Shown here one piece after another: positions 7,993 through 15,800 of a DNA stretch of 64,000 nucleotides. A program made the position numbers and the translations under genes. Source of the DNA: Mesobacterium_A sp034670065 (GTDB lineage Bacteria; Pseudomonadota; Alphaproteobacteria; Rhodobacterales; Rhodobacteraceae); NCBI GenBank assembly GCA_034670065.1, contig JAXMOG010000004.1:1-64000 (forward strand). Reading direction: 5' to 3'. Every line of letters starts with the position of its first letter. Within the stretch, counting starts at the first letter, position 1. The notes beneath the pieces were generated by a model that saw only the letters and a program-made list of their open reading frames with translations, had not been told where the DNA came from and did no database searches.

Positions 7993-8421
7993 TTAAGTCT
8001 TAGAAAAATGCATGACGAAAATACCGTTGTTCCAAAACAGCTCCACACCGATTTCATGATCGGCTCGAATTTTGATCACGTCGCGGTTAACCTGGGCAAC
8101 ACCGTCTACCCAACTGTTAAGTTGCACCTCGACTCTGGCGTTTGGCAGGCTGTCTAGAAGGCGTTCCGAAAAGTGGTCAAAGTCCTCGCGCGTGCCAGAT
8201 GCTTCAAATTCAATGGAGTAGTCCTGTAGTCCAGAACTCTCATATTCATATCTTGTCGCAATAGCACCGTCAGGAAGGTATTTTGCAAAGGAACTTGTCC
8301 CCGGAAAACGGCTGTACATCCAACTTTGCAAACCACCAAAGGTGTAGAGGCCGGCGAACAAAATTCCGATCCCGAAAACCACGTAGCGCCATTTAAATTT
8401 CTTTGACTTCACCTCAACCAT
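7993..8421 (-). CDS. Membrane-anchored hypothetical protein, 142 aa
   Basis: No family recognised. A short basic N-terminus (MVEVKSKKFKWRY) leads into one hydrophobic segment (VVFGIGILFAGLYTF), followed by about 115 polar residues that should lie in the periplasm. These contain alternating strands and helices (IEFEASGTREDFDHFSERLL, then ARVEVQLNSW) ending in a hydrophobic strand. The ATG at 8421 is preceded by AAAG only; a GTG at 8448 would add nine residues and has no better site. It probably forms a transcription unit with the 58-residue membrane protein. Downstream effects and function are unknown. Confidence 0.5.
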   Translation of the reverse strand: MVEVKSKKFKWRYVVFGIGILFAGLYTFGGLQSWMYSRFPGTSSFAKYLPDGAIATRYEYESSGLQDYSIEFEASGTREDFDHFSERLLDSLPNARVEVQLNSWVDGVAQVNRDVIKIRADHEIGVELFWNNGIFVMHFSKT

Positions 8422-8494
8422 TTTCTTTCGTGTGCTTGTCCGTATCACTTTTTATGAGTTGATGAGATATCGCAAGTGGCACACATAACAGCGC

Positions 8495-8534
8495 GTCTCC
8501 GAAGCACCTTGAAGCCTACATCAAAGACGTTTGA
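8495..8534 (+). repeat. Decayed direct repeat, copy B
   Basis: Partner of copy A at 7460-7499 (31 of 40 bases identical, same orientation). It lies in the 427-bp gene-free stretch 8449-8875, just upstream of the 142-residue membrane-protein gene. Apart from this repeat I see nothing in that stretch; both flanking genes are read on the minus strand. Confidence 0.5.
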
Positions 8535-8875
8535 CAACTGAGCTTATCCCCAACTACTGGGCAAGTTTGACGGATAACCATTAGTGACCCTTGTTCGGTC
8601 TGCGGCATACGTCAAAATGGGCTCACACCCGTCATTCGCATCATCTCTGCACACCGGTTCCCGCGCCAATGACCCGTAAAAACCCTTTAAATTAATAACA
8701 TCTTGCCCGCATACTGTGATCTCGCCAGCCCCATCCCTGCCCGCGAAAGCAATGGGATTTTAGTTTGGGAAAACGGTCGCTATGTCATCGGGTGTTGAGG
8801 GCGTGTGAGGATCGCCACGCGAACCTCTCACCACCGACAGTGCAAGCCACCATTCAGTAGCGCGGACTTGCCAGA

Positions 8876-9832
8876 CTATTGGGCACCGACTTGCCGTTTG
8901 AAAGCGTCCAGCGTCGCATTGATGCCCGCCTCCGGTGAAATTGAGGGGTACTGACCAAGATAGTCACGGATCGGTTCATCGCTTAGATCCGGGGGGACTG
9001 GCAGCAAAGCTCCTGTGGTGGTCACTTGGTGGTCTGGTGCAAGATCTGACAGGATGTTGAGGCCGTTTTCCACCGTCATGCAGGTGCCGTTCAGATCAAA
9101 TACCACCGCATCATCCCCTTCACGGCAAATGGCCGCGATAAACGCAGCGGCCGTTTCACCGGCATATAGCCAACTGATCGGACCGCCATAGGCGATTTCA
9201 AAAGGTTCGCCCCTTGCCACATGCGCCAGCGCCACACTGAACCCTGATGTCATGCCTTGGTCGCGGGCCACGCCATACACAATGTTCGGACGAATTCCGA
9301 TCGAGGGCACGCCCCAATCCAACCAATACACTTTGGCCGTATACTCATTTGCCAGTTTGTACGCGCCATACAGCGTGGAAATCACCGGCCCACCCGGCGG
9401 CATTCCATGAATCGCGGTGGAGCTGGCATAGGCGAGCCGTTTCAAACCGTTGCGCCGGGCCACCTCCAACACGTTGATCGTCCCCTCGACATTGACGCGC
9501 GCGCCCATCGCCGGATCAGCCTTGCAAAACGGAACCTGAAGCCCCGCCAGATGGATAATGGAGTTGATCCCGTGCTTTTCACAGATATCGGCCAGCCGGG
9601 CGCTGTCTGCGATGTCTCCGGTCTCCCATGTCAGGGCCTGCGCGGCCTCTGTCCCCATCACCAACGCCGGTCGCGCCCTGTCATCACGCAGATCAAAGGC
9701 CACAAGCTCAACCCCAGAGCGGGACAAGATCGCAACGGTCCACGCGCCAATGCACCCCCCGGCACCGGTTACAAGAACCGGCCCGTTAACGCGCGCCGGG
9801 TCAATTAGAAAATCGTTTGTCAGAAAGTCCAT
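8876..9832 (-). CDS. NAD-dependent epimerase/dehydratase, 318 aa
   Basis: Extended short-chain dehydrogenase of the nucleotide-sugar epimerase type. The Rossmann motif VTGAGGCIGAWTV lies about 20 residues in. VELVAFDLRDD places the cofactor-selecting Asp after strand 2, and YGAYKLANEY holds the catalytic Tyr-x-x-x-Lys with a Ser/Thr pair before it (ASSTAIHGM). The long C-terminal region (after about 170) should bind the substrate, which cannot be told from sequence. The ATG at 9832 is chosen because GGGGGGAAG precedes it by a normal distance; an upstream ATG at 9847 lacks a site. The gene stands alone; the nearest same-strand neighbour is the phosphate transporter, 250 bp upstream. A role in sugar or lactone metabolism is possible but unproven. 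Confidence 0.85.
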   Translation of the reverse strand: MDFLTNDFLIDPARVNGPVLVTGAGGCIGAWTVAILSRSGVELVAFDLRDDRARPALVMGTEAAQALTWETGDIADSARLADICEKHGINSIIHLAGLQVPFCKADPAMGARVNVEGTINVLEVARRNGLKRLAYASSTAIHGMPPGGPVISTLYGAYKLANEYTAKVYWLDWGVPSIGIRPNIVYGVARDQGMTSGFSVALAHVARGEPFEIAYGGPISWLYAGETAAAFIAAICREGDDAVVFDLNGTCMTVENGLNILSDLAPDHQVTTTGALLPVPPDLSDEPIRDYLGQYPSISPEAGINATLDAFKRQVGAQ

Positions 9833-10021
9833 CACTTCCCCCCCCAAGACCTGATGATCCCATCACTCTGGCCTCGAGACAGCGATCCGTCCAGCATTTC
9901 AATTGCGCGGGAACGCCATAGCCGCCCTATGCACACCGGATGCCGGGGCTTCCCAACCCGTCCGGAGCCACGCAGAACAAGGTCAGCGTGCAGGCGCGCT
10001 TGTGAAAACTGACAGCCCAAA

Positions 10022-10053
10022 CCGAACACGCCCAGTCTCAGGCACGTGTTCGG
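10022..10053 (-). terminator. Stem-loop after the phosphate transporter gene
   Basis: CCGAACACG and CGTGTTCGG pair perfectly over 9 bp around a 14-base loop, 32 bp past the stop codon of the Pit gene on its strand. A short TTTGGG follows rather than a long T-run, so it is a weak terminator or a stabilising hairpin. Confidence 0.5.
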
Positions 10054-10084
10054 GCATGGGCAGATAGACGAGTTCAGTTCTGGC

Positions 10085-11569
10085 TTAGCTCATCGCGGTG
10101 TTGATGAAGAAGAAGATGGTTGCGGACAGGATCGCGGCCGCGGGAACAGTGATGATCCAAGCTGCGACGATTGTCATGAAGTGAGAACGACGAACCAGTT
10201 TGCGGCGACGGCGTTCTTCTGGCGCATATTGAACCCGATCAGGCATGGCCAAACGGGCCTTGCGGATCCGTCTTTCGACGTCCCATTCGCGGAAGAAACC
10301 CACACCAAAAACAGCCCCCACGGCGATGTGGGTCGAGCTGACAGGCAAGCCCAGCCAGCTGGCCACGATAACGGTGATGGCCGCAGACAGCGCAACGCAA
10401 TATGCCCGCATGGGGTTCAGTTTGGTGATCTGGCCACCCACCATGCGGATAAGCTTGGGCCCAAACAGAAACAAGCCAAATGAAATGCCAAACGCGCCGA
10501 TCACCATGACCCAGAAAGGGATTGAGACGGCATGCGTGAAGTCACCCGATTGCGACGCTTGCACAATGGCGGCCAGTGGCCCAACCGCGTTGGCAACATC
10601 ATTCGCGCCATGCGCAAAACTCAGCAAAGCGGCCGAAACCACCAGCGGAATGCCAAACAACACCTTGAGCGATTTGTTACGGTTTTCCAGCCCTTCGGAT
10701 TGCTTCTTGATCAGCGGGATCATCACGAACCAGACAATCACACCCACAGCCAGACCAATCAGCAACGCCGTGGGCAGATCGATCTTGATGATCTTCTTCA
10801 ACCCCTTCAGCGCAAGGTAGGATGCGAATGTACCGGCCATAATCCCGACCAAGACAGGAACCCAGGTGCGGGCGGCGGCGATTTTATCATCGCGGTAGAT
10901 AATCCGTGACTTGATCAACCCCAGAAACAGCGCTGCAATCGCCCCACCCAGTACAGGTGAGATCACCCAACTGGCGGCGATCTTGCCCATTGTGGGCCAG
11001 TTGACAGCCGCGAACCCGGCAGCCGCAATACCAGCGCCCATAACCCCGCCAACAACCGAATGTGTTGTCGAAACCGGCGCGCCGATCCATGTGGCCAGAT
11101 TGACCCAAAGCGCGGCAGACAAAAGCGCGGCCATCATCGCCCAGATAAATACCGATGCTGTTCCCATGCTTTCGGGCGCGATAATCCCTTTGGCAATGGT
11201 CGACACAACATCACCCCCGGCAATCAACGCCCCTGCACTTTCAAAGATCACCGCAATGGCAATGGCCCCGCCCATCGAAAGCGCATTTGCCCCAACGGCC
11301 GGCCCCATGTTGTTTGCAACGTCGTTGGCGCCAATGTTCAGCGCCATATAAGCACCCAAACAGGCAGCCAAAACCACGATCAACGTATTGTTTTCTTGAC
11401 CAAAAAACAGCATTGCGACAATGCCCGCCAAGAAGACGAAGACAAGCGATATGCCCATGCCAACCATCGGACGCGATACATAGCTTGTCGCCATTTCCAA
11501 ATTAGAAAAGCGTGCCAGATCGCGATCAAGCGTCTCCAGATGGCGTGGATCGCCTTGTTGTTGAGCCAT
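10085..11569 (-). CDS. pit: Inorganic phosphate transporter, PiT family, 494 aa
   Basis: Inner-membrane phosphate/cation symporter. The two PiT signature repeats are present: NIGANDVANNMGPAVGANAL near residue 80 and AHGANDVANAVGPLAAI near 320. Each stands at the start of a block of hydrophobic helices, the inverted-repeat layout of the family. About eleven membrane segments can be traced, with a soluble charged loop between the halves. Length is normal. The N-terminal 30 residues (MAQQQGDPRHLETLDRDLAR) form a polar cytoplasmic extension. A GGGA site precedes the ATG. The Nudix gene ends 53 bp upstream on the same strand, so the two are probably co-transcribed. No Pho box was recognised. Confidence 0.92.
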   Translation of the reverse strand: MAQQQGDPRHLETLDRDLARFSNLEMATSYVSRPMVGMGISLVFVFLAGIVAMLFFGQENNTLIVVLAACLGAYMALNIGANDVANNMGPAVGANALSMGGAIAIAVIFESAGALIAGGDVVSTIAKGIIAPESMGTASVFIWAMMAALLSAALWVNLATWIGAPVSTTHSVVGGVMGAGIAAAGFAAVNWPTMGKIAASWVISPVLGGAIAALFLGLIKSRIIYRDDKIAAARTWVPVLVGIMAGTFASYLALKGLKKIIKIDLPTALLIGLAVGVIVWFVMIPLIKKQSEGLENRNKSLKVLFGIPLVVSAALLSFAHGANDVANAVGPLAAIVQASQSGDFTHAVSIPFWVMVIGAFGISFGLFLFGPKLIRMVGGQITKLNPMRAYCVALSAAITVIVASWLGLPVSSTHIAVGAVFGVGFFREWDVERRIRKARLAMPDRVQYAPEERRRRKLVRRSHFMTIVAAWIITVPAAAILSATIFFFINTAMS

Positions 11570-11622
11570 AATTCCCGTCTCCCCGTTTGGGGCACAGGCT
11601 TAACGCTCTCACGATCCTGAAA

Positions 11623-12114
11623 TCAACAGTTCAATGCACCGCAGGATGGGTTTGTCTGCTGATCGCGAAAAATCGACTTCAGCTCAGCCTCATTCACCAG
11701 TTCAGCGGCGATGTCGGCCGTCACCCATTTGCGCTTGCGTTCATGGGCTTCGGGGAACTCTTCTGACGTTTCACGCACCGCAACGGAATACACCAACGCC
11801 TCAACAGGCACTTTGAGCCCGTTGTTGGTTTTCTTTTTGTACGTGTACGTCCCGATTGGATCGGCCGTTGCCACACTGTTTTTAACACCAGCTTCTTCCC
11901 AGGCCTCCTGCAGGGCGGTCTCGTTGCACAACAAACCACGTATCGGCCACCCCTTTGGAATGATCCAACGGGCTGTCTCTCTGCTCGTGACCAACAGGTA
12001 TTCTTTGTCGCTCCCTTCACCGCGATGGCAAAGCGCTGCGACTTGTAATTTTTTGGGTCGCTGAAGCATGGGATACAAAAACGCATCCCACGTCGTTTGA
12101 AATATCGATCGCAT
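11623..12114 (-). CDS. Nudix hydrolase, DIPP-like, 163 aa
   Basis: Hydrolyses a nucleoside diphosphate linked to another group, or a diphosphoinositol/diadenosine polyphosphate. The Nudix box is present but altered: IIPKGWPIRG is followed by NETALQEAWEEAGV, so the essential EAWEEAG core is kept. The usual Arg before it is Gln, and the upstream Glu is replaced. This variant is familiar from alphaproteobacterial relatives of diphosphoinositol-polyphosphate phosphohydrolases, so it is not evidence of decay. The N-terminus (FLYPMLQRPKKLQVAAL) has the extra strand of that group. It lies directly upstream of the phosphate transporter, which fits a link to phosphate or polyphosphate metabolism. No clear ribosome binding site precedes the ATG. 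Confidence 0.85.
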   Translation of the reverse strand: MRSIFQTTWDAFLYPMLQRPKKLQVAALCHRGEGSDKEYLLVTSRETARWIIPKGWPIRGLLCNETALQEAWEEAGVKNSVATADPIGTYTYKKKTNNGLKVPVEALVYSVAVRETSEEFPEAHERKRKWVTADIAAELVNEAELKSIFRDQQTNPSCGALNC

Positions 12115-12180
12115 ATGTACCGTCTGCTCAGTCTTTTTTTGTAATTAACAACCAGTGTAGTCTATCCGGCCAGAAGGTTC

Positions 12181-12206
12181 AAATTTCATTTACCTTTTTG
12201 AAATTT
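12181..12206. promoter_or_regulatory. AT-rich inverted repeat upstream of the Nudix gene
   Basis: AAATTTCA and TGAAATTT form perfect 8-bp arms 10 bases apart, about 65 bp upstream of the Nudix start, in the AT-rich gap between the Nudix and LysR genes (12115-12291). It could be an operator for the Nudix-phosphate transporter unit or a terminator-like structure of the LysR transcript, which ends at 12292 and runs into it. Confidence 0.35.
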
Positions 12207-12291
12207 ATTCCTTTTTCTTAATTGGTTAAAAGGAACACTTGAAACACCATGCGAATAACCATGGTCCATCATCCCCGTCCCGCCTCAACAC

Positions 12292-13188
12292 TCACAACAA
12301 CCCGGACGTTCGGATATCGGTTTGGGCAAAGTCGATCAAAGCGCGCACTTTGTGCGGCAGCGACCGCCCTTCCAGATAGACCGCACTGATGGGCAGTGAT
12401 CCACAGTCATAGTCGGGCAACAGCCCAACCAAATGCCCGGTATCAATGGCATCAGAAACGGAAAATTTGGGGCTGTAGACAATGCCATGCCCGTCCACCG
12501 CCAATTCGCACGCCGCATGTGCAGAATTCACCAAAAACCGCCCGGATGTGGTGACGCTGTGGTCTTTTCCGTCTTTAAAGAACCCCCAGTGATGCGGGGC
12601 GTGGCGGTTCGTATCGACGATACAGGCGTGGTTGGTCAGGTCTTCGGGGTGTTTGGGTGTGCCATGTGTCGCCAGATATGCAGGGGATGCCGCTGCCAAA
12701 ATTGGCAACATTCCCAGTTTTCGGGTTTTGATCGACAGGGTTTGCGTGACGCCAATTCTGAACGCCAGATCAATGCCATCTCTGGCCAAATCGACGTACC
12801 TGTCACTTAGCCGCAAATCGATCGTCAGGCCGGGGTGCTCTGCCCCAAACCGGCCCAGCATCTTGGCCACGTAAATTTCGCCGAAGGTCACCGGTGCAGA
12901 CACCCGGATTACGCCGGAAAACCCGCGCGACCCTTCGGAGGCTTGCGCCAGCAAGTCATCCAGCTCATCCAAAAGCGCAGGTGCCCGCGCCAACAGATCT
13001 TCACCAGCCGGGGTCAACCCTACTTTGCGCGTTGTGCGCTGGAACAAACGCACCCCAAGGCGCGCCTCTAATTCAGCCACATATTTTGAAGTCAAACGGT
13101 TCGAAATGCCCATCTGATCGGCTGCGGCGGTAAAGGAACCGGTTTTTGCGGTCGCGGTGAAGGCCCTCAGCCCATCTACGATGTCCAA
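12292..13188 (-). CDS. LysR-family transcriptional regulator, 298 aa
   Basis: Winged helix-turn-helix at residues 1-60 (FTATAKTGSFTAAADQMGIS, then LEARLGVRLFQRTTR), followed by a periplasmic-binding-protein-like effector domain (about 90-290, beginning GVIRVSAPVTFGEIYVAKML). Length is typical. The reading frame has no ATG or GTG at its head; it begins at TTG (13188) behind AAGGA with correct spacing, which decides the start. It is divergent from the DoxX gene across 153 bp, the usual arrangement in which a LysR protein controls itself and the facing gene. The effector is unknown. This subgroup (CrgA/DsdC-like, with RTTRKVGLTPAGE) often controls redox or electrophile-responsive genes. Confidence 0.9.
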   Translation of the reverse strand: MDIVDGLRAFTATAKTGSFTAAADQMGISNRLTSKYVAELEARLGVRLFQRTTRKVGLTPAGEDLLARAPALLDELDDLLAQASEGSRGFSGVIRVSAPVTFGEIYVAKMLGRFGAEHPGLTIDLRLSDRYVDLARDGIDLAFRIGVTQTLSIKTRKLGMLPILAAASPAYLATHGTPKHPEDLTNHACIVDTNRHAPHHWGFFKDGKDHSVTTSGRFLVNSAHAACELAVDGHGIVYSPKFSVSDAIDTGHLVGLLPDYDCGSLPISAVYLEGRSLPHKVRALIDFAQTDIRTSGLL

Positions 13189-13341
13189 TGCACATGTCCT
13201 TTTTCATTTACGAACAAAACGGGGATAGTCAGTCCATAAAATCATCATTTTGTTGTAGGCCAGCAAGACCTAATCTTGGTTCAACAGATTTCGCAGCTCT
13301 TCACGAGCCAGCAAATGCCCCCACTCACAGGAGTTTGAAAA

Positions 13342-13764
13342 ATGAAAAACCAAGATTTTGCGCCCTATGCCGCCACCGTTCTACGCATCGCCACCGGTGT
13401 CATGTTCCTTGCCCATGGCCTGACCAAAGTTTTGGTTTTCACCATCCCAGGCACGGTTGGTTTTTTTGACAGTCTGGGTCTGCCGGCCATCATCGCCTAT
13501 CTGACCATTTTTGCAGAACTTGCGGGCGGCACCGCCCTGATTTTGGGTGTTGCAACACGGGTCATCTCGCTGGCCGTTCTGCCAGTGCTGCTGGGGGCGG
13601 TCTGGGTCCATGCTGGGAATGGCTGGATGTTCTCCAACACCGGCGGCGGCTGGGAATTCCCGGCATTTTGGGCTGTATCCCAAGCCACGTTGGCGATGCT
13701 GGGCAACGGAGCCTTCGCGCTGAAGCTTCCGGTGGTCAACAAGGTACTTGGCCAATACGCCTAA
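13342..13764 (+). CDS. DoxX-family membrane protein, 140 aa
   Basis: Four hydrophobic helices make up almost the whole protein, with the DoxX signatures LRIATGVMFLAHGLTKVLVF near residue 20, AELAGGTALILGV near 65 and the Trp-Val-His-Ala segment (AVWVHAGNGWMFSNTGGGWE) near 95. DoxX proteins are small inner-membrane subunits tied to quinone or thiol redox reactions, but their exact activity is poorly known. The ATG at 13342 follows a good AGGAG. The gene is flanked by a divergent LysR regulator and ends in a strong terminator, so it is a single-gene unit, presumably LysR-controlled. Confidence 0.88.
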   Translation: MKNQDFAPYAATVLRIATGVMFLAHGLTKVLVFTIPGTVGFFDSLGLPAIIAYLTIFAELAGGTALILGVATRVISLAVLPVLLGAVWVHAGNGWMFSNTGGGWEFPAFWAVSQATLAMLGNGAFALKLPVVNKVLGQYA

Positions 13765-13770
13765 TACATT

Positions 13771-13795
13771 GGGGTCGCTTATGCGGCCCCTTTTT
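13771..13795 (+). terminator. Rho-independent terminator of the DoxX gene
   Basis: GGGGTCGC pairs with GCGGCCCC (one G-U wobble) around a TTAT loop, followed by TTTTT, 6 bp after the stop codon. Confidence 0.85.
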
Positions 13796-13872
13796 CGTTT
13801 CTAGTCAGCGCCTTACCTGACATTCCTCTCAGGTTTCTGCGGGCAAAAAACACCGAACGTTCAGACAATCGA

Positions 13873-14415
13873 TCAACCAAGTTCGGTCATGCGGCCCAAT
13901 AAATCGGCCGATTTCCTGACGCCGAAACGCTTTATCAACCGGGCACGTACATCTTCGATGGTACGAGGCGACAAACTCAATTCCCGTGCGATTTCCTTAC
14001 TTGTCATGCCTTGGTTCATATGCCCCAAAACCTGCCGTTCACGCTTACTTAGTGTGATCGGCTGTGCGCCTTCGGAAATCAGCGCATAGCTGATGATAAT
14101 CCGTTGAAGTGGTGCGTCCGGTGTTAGTGAATGCGCCCGGAAACGACACCACAGATTATGCCCATTGCGATGACGCAACATCCGTTCATCACTGTAGTTC
14201 CGATTGCTGCGCAGCGCGGCCATGCCCACACCCCGTATGCGCTGAAACTCTTCTTCCGAGCCATAGAACATCCGAAAGGACTGGCCTTCGATATCCTCAC
14301 GTCGATAGCCCAGCATTTCGGCAAACGTTGCGTTGCAACGCTTGATCACTCGGTCCTCAGACAGAACGAGCCCGATGGGCGCATGTTCAAACGCCAATGT
14401 CGTCAGGTCTTCCAT
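13873..14415 (-). CDS. PAS-LuxR sensor-regulator, 180 aa
   Basis: One-component regulator. Residues about 1-110 are a PAS domain (APIGLVLSEDRVIKRCNATF, then EDIEGQSFRMFYGSEEEF), which usually senses redox, light or a small ligand. Residues about 120-180 are a LuxR/FixJ helix-turn-helix (KRERQVLGHMNQGMTSKEIA, then LSPRTIEDVRARLIKRF). There is no membrane segment. An ATG at 14427 would add four residues, but it overlaps the TACCGT palindrome, so 14415 is preferred. It is divergent from the M20 hydrolase and peptide-transporter operon, and the palindrome between them suggests it controls both. The PAS ligand cannot be read from the sequence. Confidence 0.88.
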   Translation of the reverse strand: MEDLTTLAFEHAPIGLVLSEDRVIKRCNATFAEMLGYRREDIEGQSFRMFYGSEEEFQRIRGVGMAALRSNRNYSDERMLRHRNGHNLWCRFRAHSLTPDAPLQRIIISYALISEGAQPITLSKRERQVLGHMNQGMTSKEIARELSLSPRTIEDVRARLIKRFGVRKSADLLGRMTELG

Positions 14416-14426
14416 AGCCCCGGTCA

Positions 14427-14455
14427 TACCGTATTTTTACGGTATTGTTACCGTA
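14427..14455. promoter_or_regulatory. Triple TACCGT operator between the PAS-LuxR gene and the hydrolase operon
   Basis: TACCGT at 14427-14432 and ACGGTA at 14439-14444 form a perfect inverted repeat with a 6-base spacer. A third half-site, TACCGTA, follows at 14449-14455. The array starts 12 bp from the regulator's ATG and ends 25 bp before the hydrolase ATG, so it overlaps both likely promoters. It is the natural binding site for the PAS-LuxR protein; that pairing is inference. Confidence 0.55.
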
Positions 14456-14480
14456 TTTTTTTCCGCCAATACTCGGCCTC

Positions 14481-15788
14481 ATGAATGACCAAACTCTCCC
14501 AGACCCACTTTCACCGCTCATGCGTGAGATCCACGATCGCAAAGACGATCTGATCACCCTGACGCAAGACTTGATCCGCATCCCGACGCTAAACCCACCG
14601 GGCGAATGCTATCGGGATATTTGCGAGTATCTGGACCAACGATTGTCCAAACATGGTTTCAGCACCCAGCTGATCCGCGCACATGGCACCCCCGGCGACA
14701 GCGAAAAATACCCCCGTTGGAACATCATCGCGCGGCGTGAAGGCAAAAACCCCGGTGACTGTGTGCACTTCAACAGCCATATCGACGTCGTCGAAGTGGG
14801 AAGCGGCTGGACCACTGATCCATTTGGTGGCGAGTTGATTGACGGCAAAATCTACGGTCGCGGCGCCTGCGATATGAAAGGCGGGCTGGCCGCGTCGATC
14901 ATCGCGGCAGAAGCGTTTATCGATATGCACCCGGAATTCTGTGGTGCCATCGAAATTTCCGGCACCGGCGACGAGGAATCCGGCGGCTACGGCGGCGTCG
15001 CCTACCTGGCCGAAAAGGGTTTCTTTGACCCCAAGCGTGTACAGCATGTGATCATTCCCGAACCCTTGGACAAAGACCGTGTGTGTTTGGGGCACAGAGG
15101 CGGCTGGTGGGCTGAAATCGAAACATTCGGCGAAATCGCTCACGGCTCAATGCCGTTCTTGGGGGATTGTGCCGTGCGCCACATGGGGGCCGTGATCGAC
15201 AAATTCGAAACGGATTTGTACCCGGCAATGGCCCAACGACACACCGAAATGCCGGTCGTGCCAGAAGGCGCGCGTCAATCCACGATGAACATCAACTCCA
15301 TCCACGGCGGTCAGCCGGAACAGGATGAAGATTTCACCGGACTGCCCGCGCATTGCGTTCCTGACAGTTGCCGTGTCGTGATCGATCGTCGCTTTCTGGT
15401 GGAAGAAGACATCGATGACGTTCGCAGCGAAGTCACAGGGCTGCTGGATGCGCTGAAATCAGAACGCCCGAAATTTGACTATGAGTTGCGCGAACTTAAC
15501 AGCGTGCTCCCCTCGATGACGGACAAAGAAGCCCCAATCGCTGCCTCCTTGGCGAAACAAATCGAGAAAGTTATGGGCAAAGAGGCGCAATTCGTTGCGT
15601 CTCCAGGCACTTACGACCAAAAACACATCAATCGCATTGGCAAGTTAGAGAACTGCGTAGCTTATGGACCCGGAATTTTGGAGCTTGCACATAAGCCTGA
15701 TGAATACATCGGGGTCGACGATATGATCGACAGCGTGCAAGTTATGGCACGTAGTCTTGCCGAACTGTTGATACCAACAAAAGAATAA
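14481..15788 (+). CDS. M20-family amidohydrolase (ArgE/DapE-like), 435 aa
   Basis: Zinc-dependent hydrolase that removes an acyl group from an N-acylated amino acid or cleaves a small peptide. All metal ligands are visible: HFNSHIDVVE (His, Asp), GRGACDMKGG, GTGDEESGG (the Glu pair, general base plus ligand), IIPEPLDKD and GILELAHKPDEYI (final His). The lid domain is the insert around 200-310. Length is typical. The ATG at 14481 has no ribosome binding site and lies close to the palindrome, so the mRNA may be nearly leaderless. The next gene starts 12 bp later and encodes a peptide-binding protein, so the likely job is hydrolysing a compound brought in by that transporter. ArgE or DapE housekeeping function is unlikely in this context. 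Confidence 0.88.
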   Translation: MNDQTLPDPLSPLMREIHDRKDDLITLTQDLIRIPTLNPPGECYRDICEYLDQRLSKHGFSTQLIRAHGTPGDSEKYPRWNIIARREGKNPGDCVHFNSHIDVVEVGSGWTTDPFGGELIDGKIYGRGACDMKGGLAASIIAAEAFIDMHPEFCGAIEISGTGDEESGGYGGVAYLAEKGFFDPKRVQHVIIPEPLDKDRVCLGHRGGWWAEIETFGEIAHGSMPFLGDCAVRHMGAVIDKFETDLYPAMAQRHTEMPVVPEGARQSTMNINSIHGGQPEQDEDFTGLPAHCVPDSCRVVIDRRFLVEEDIDDVRSEVTGLLDALKSERPKFDYELRELNSVLPSMTDKEAPIAASLAKQIEKVMGKEAQFVASPGTYDQKHINRIGKLENCVAYGPGILELAHKPDEYIGVDDMIDSVQVMARSLAELLIPTKE

Positions 15789-15800
15789 CGGGAGCAAAGT

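Noticed and set aside
11623..12114. Nudix gene as a decayed pseudogene because of its altered box
   Set aside because: The same variant is familiar in intact relatives, the frame is full length and the catalytic Glu pair is kept.
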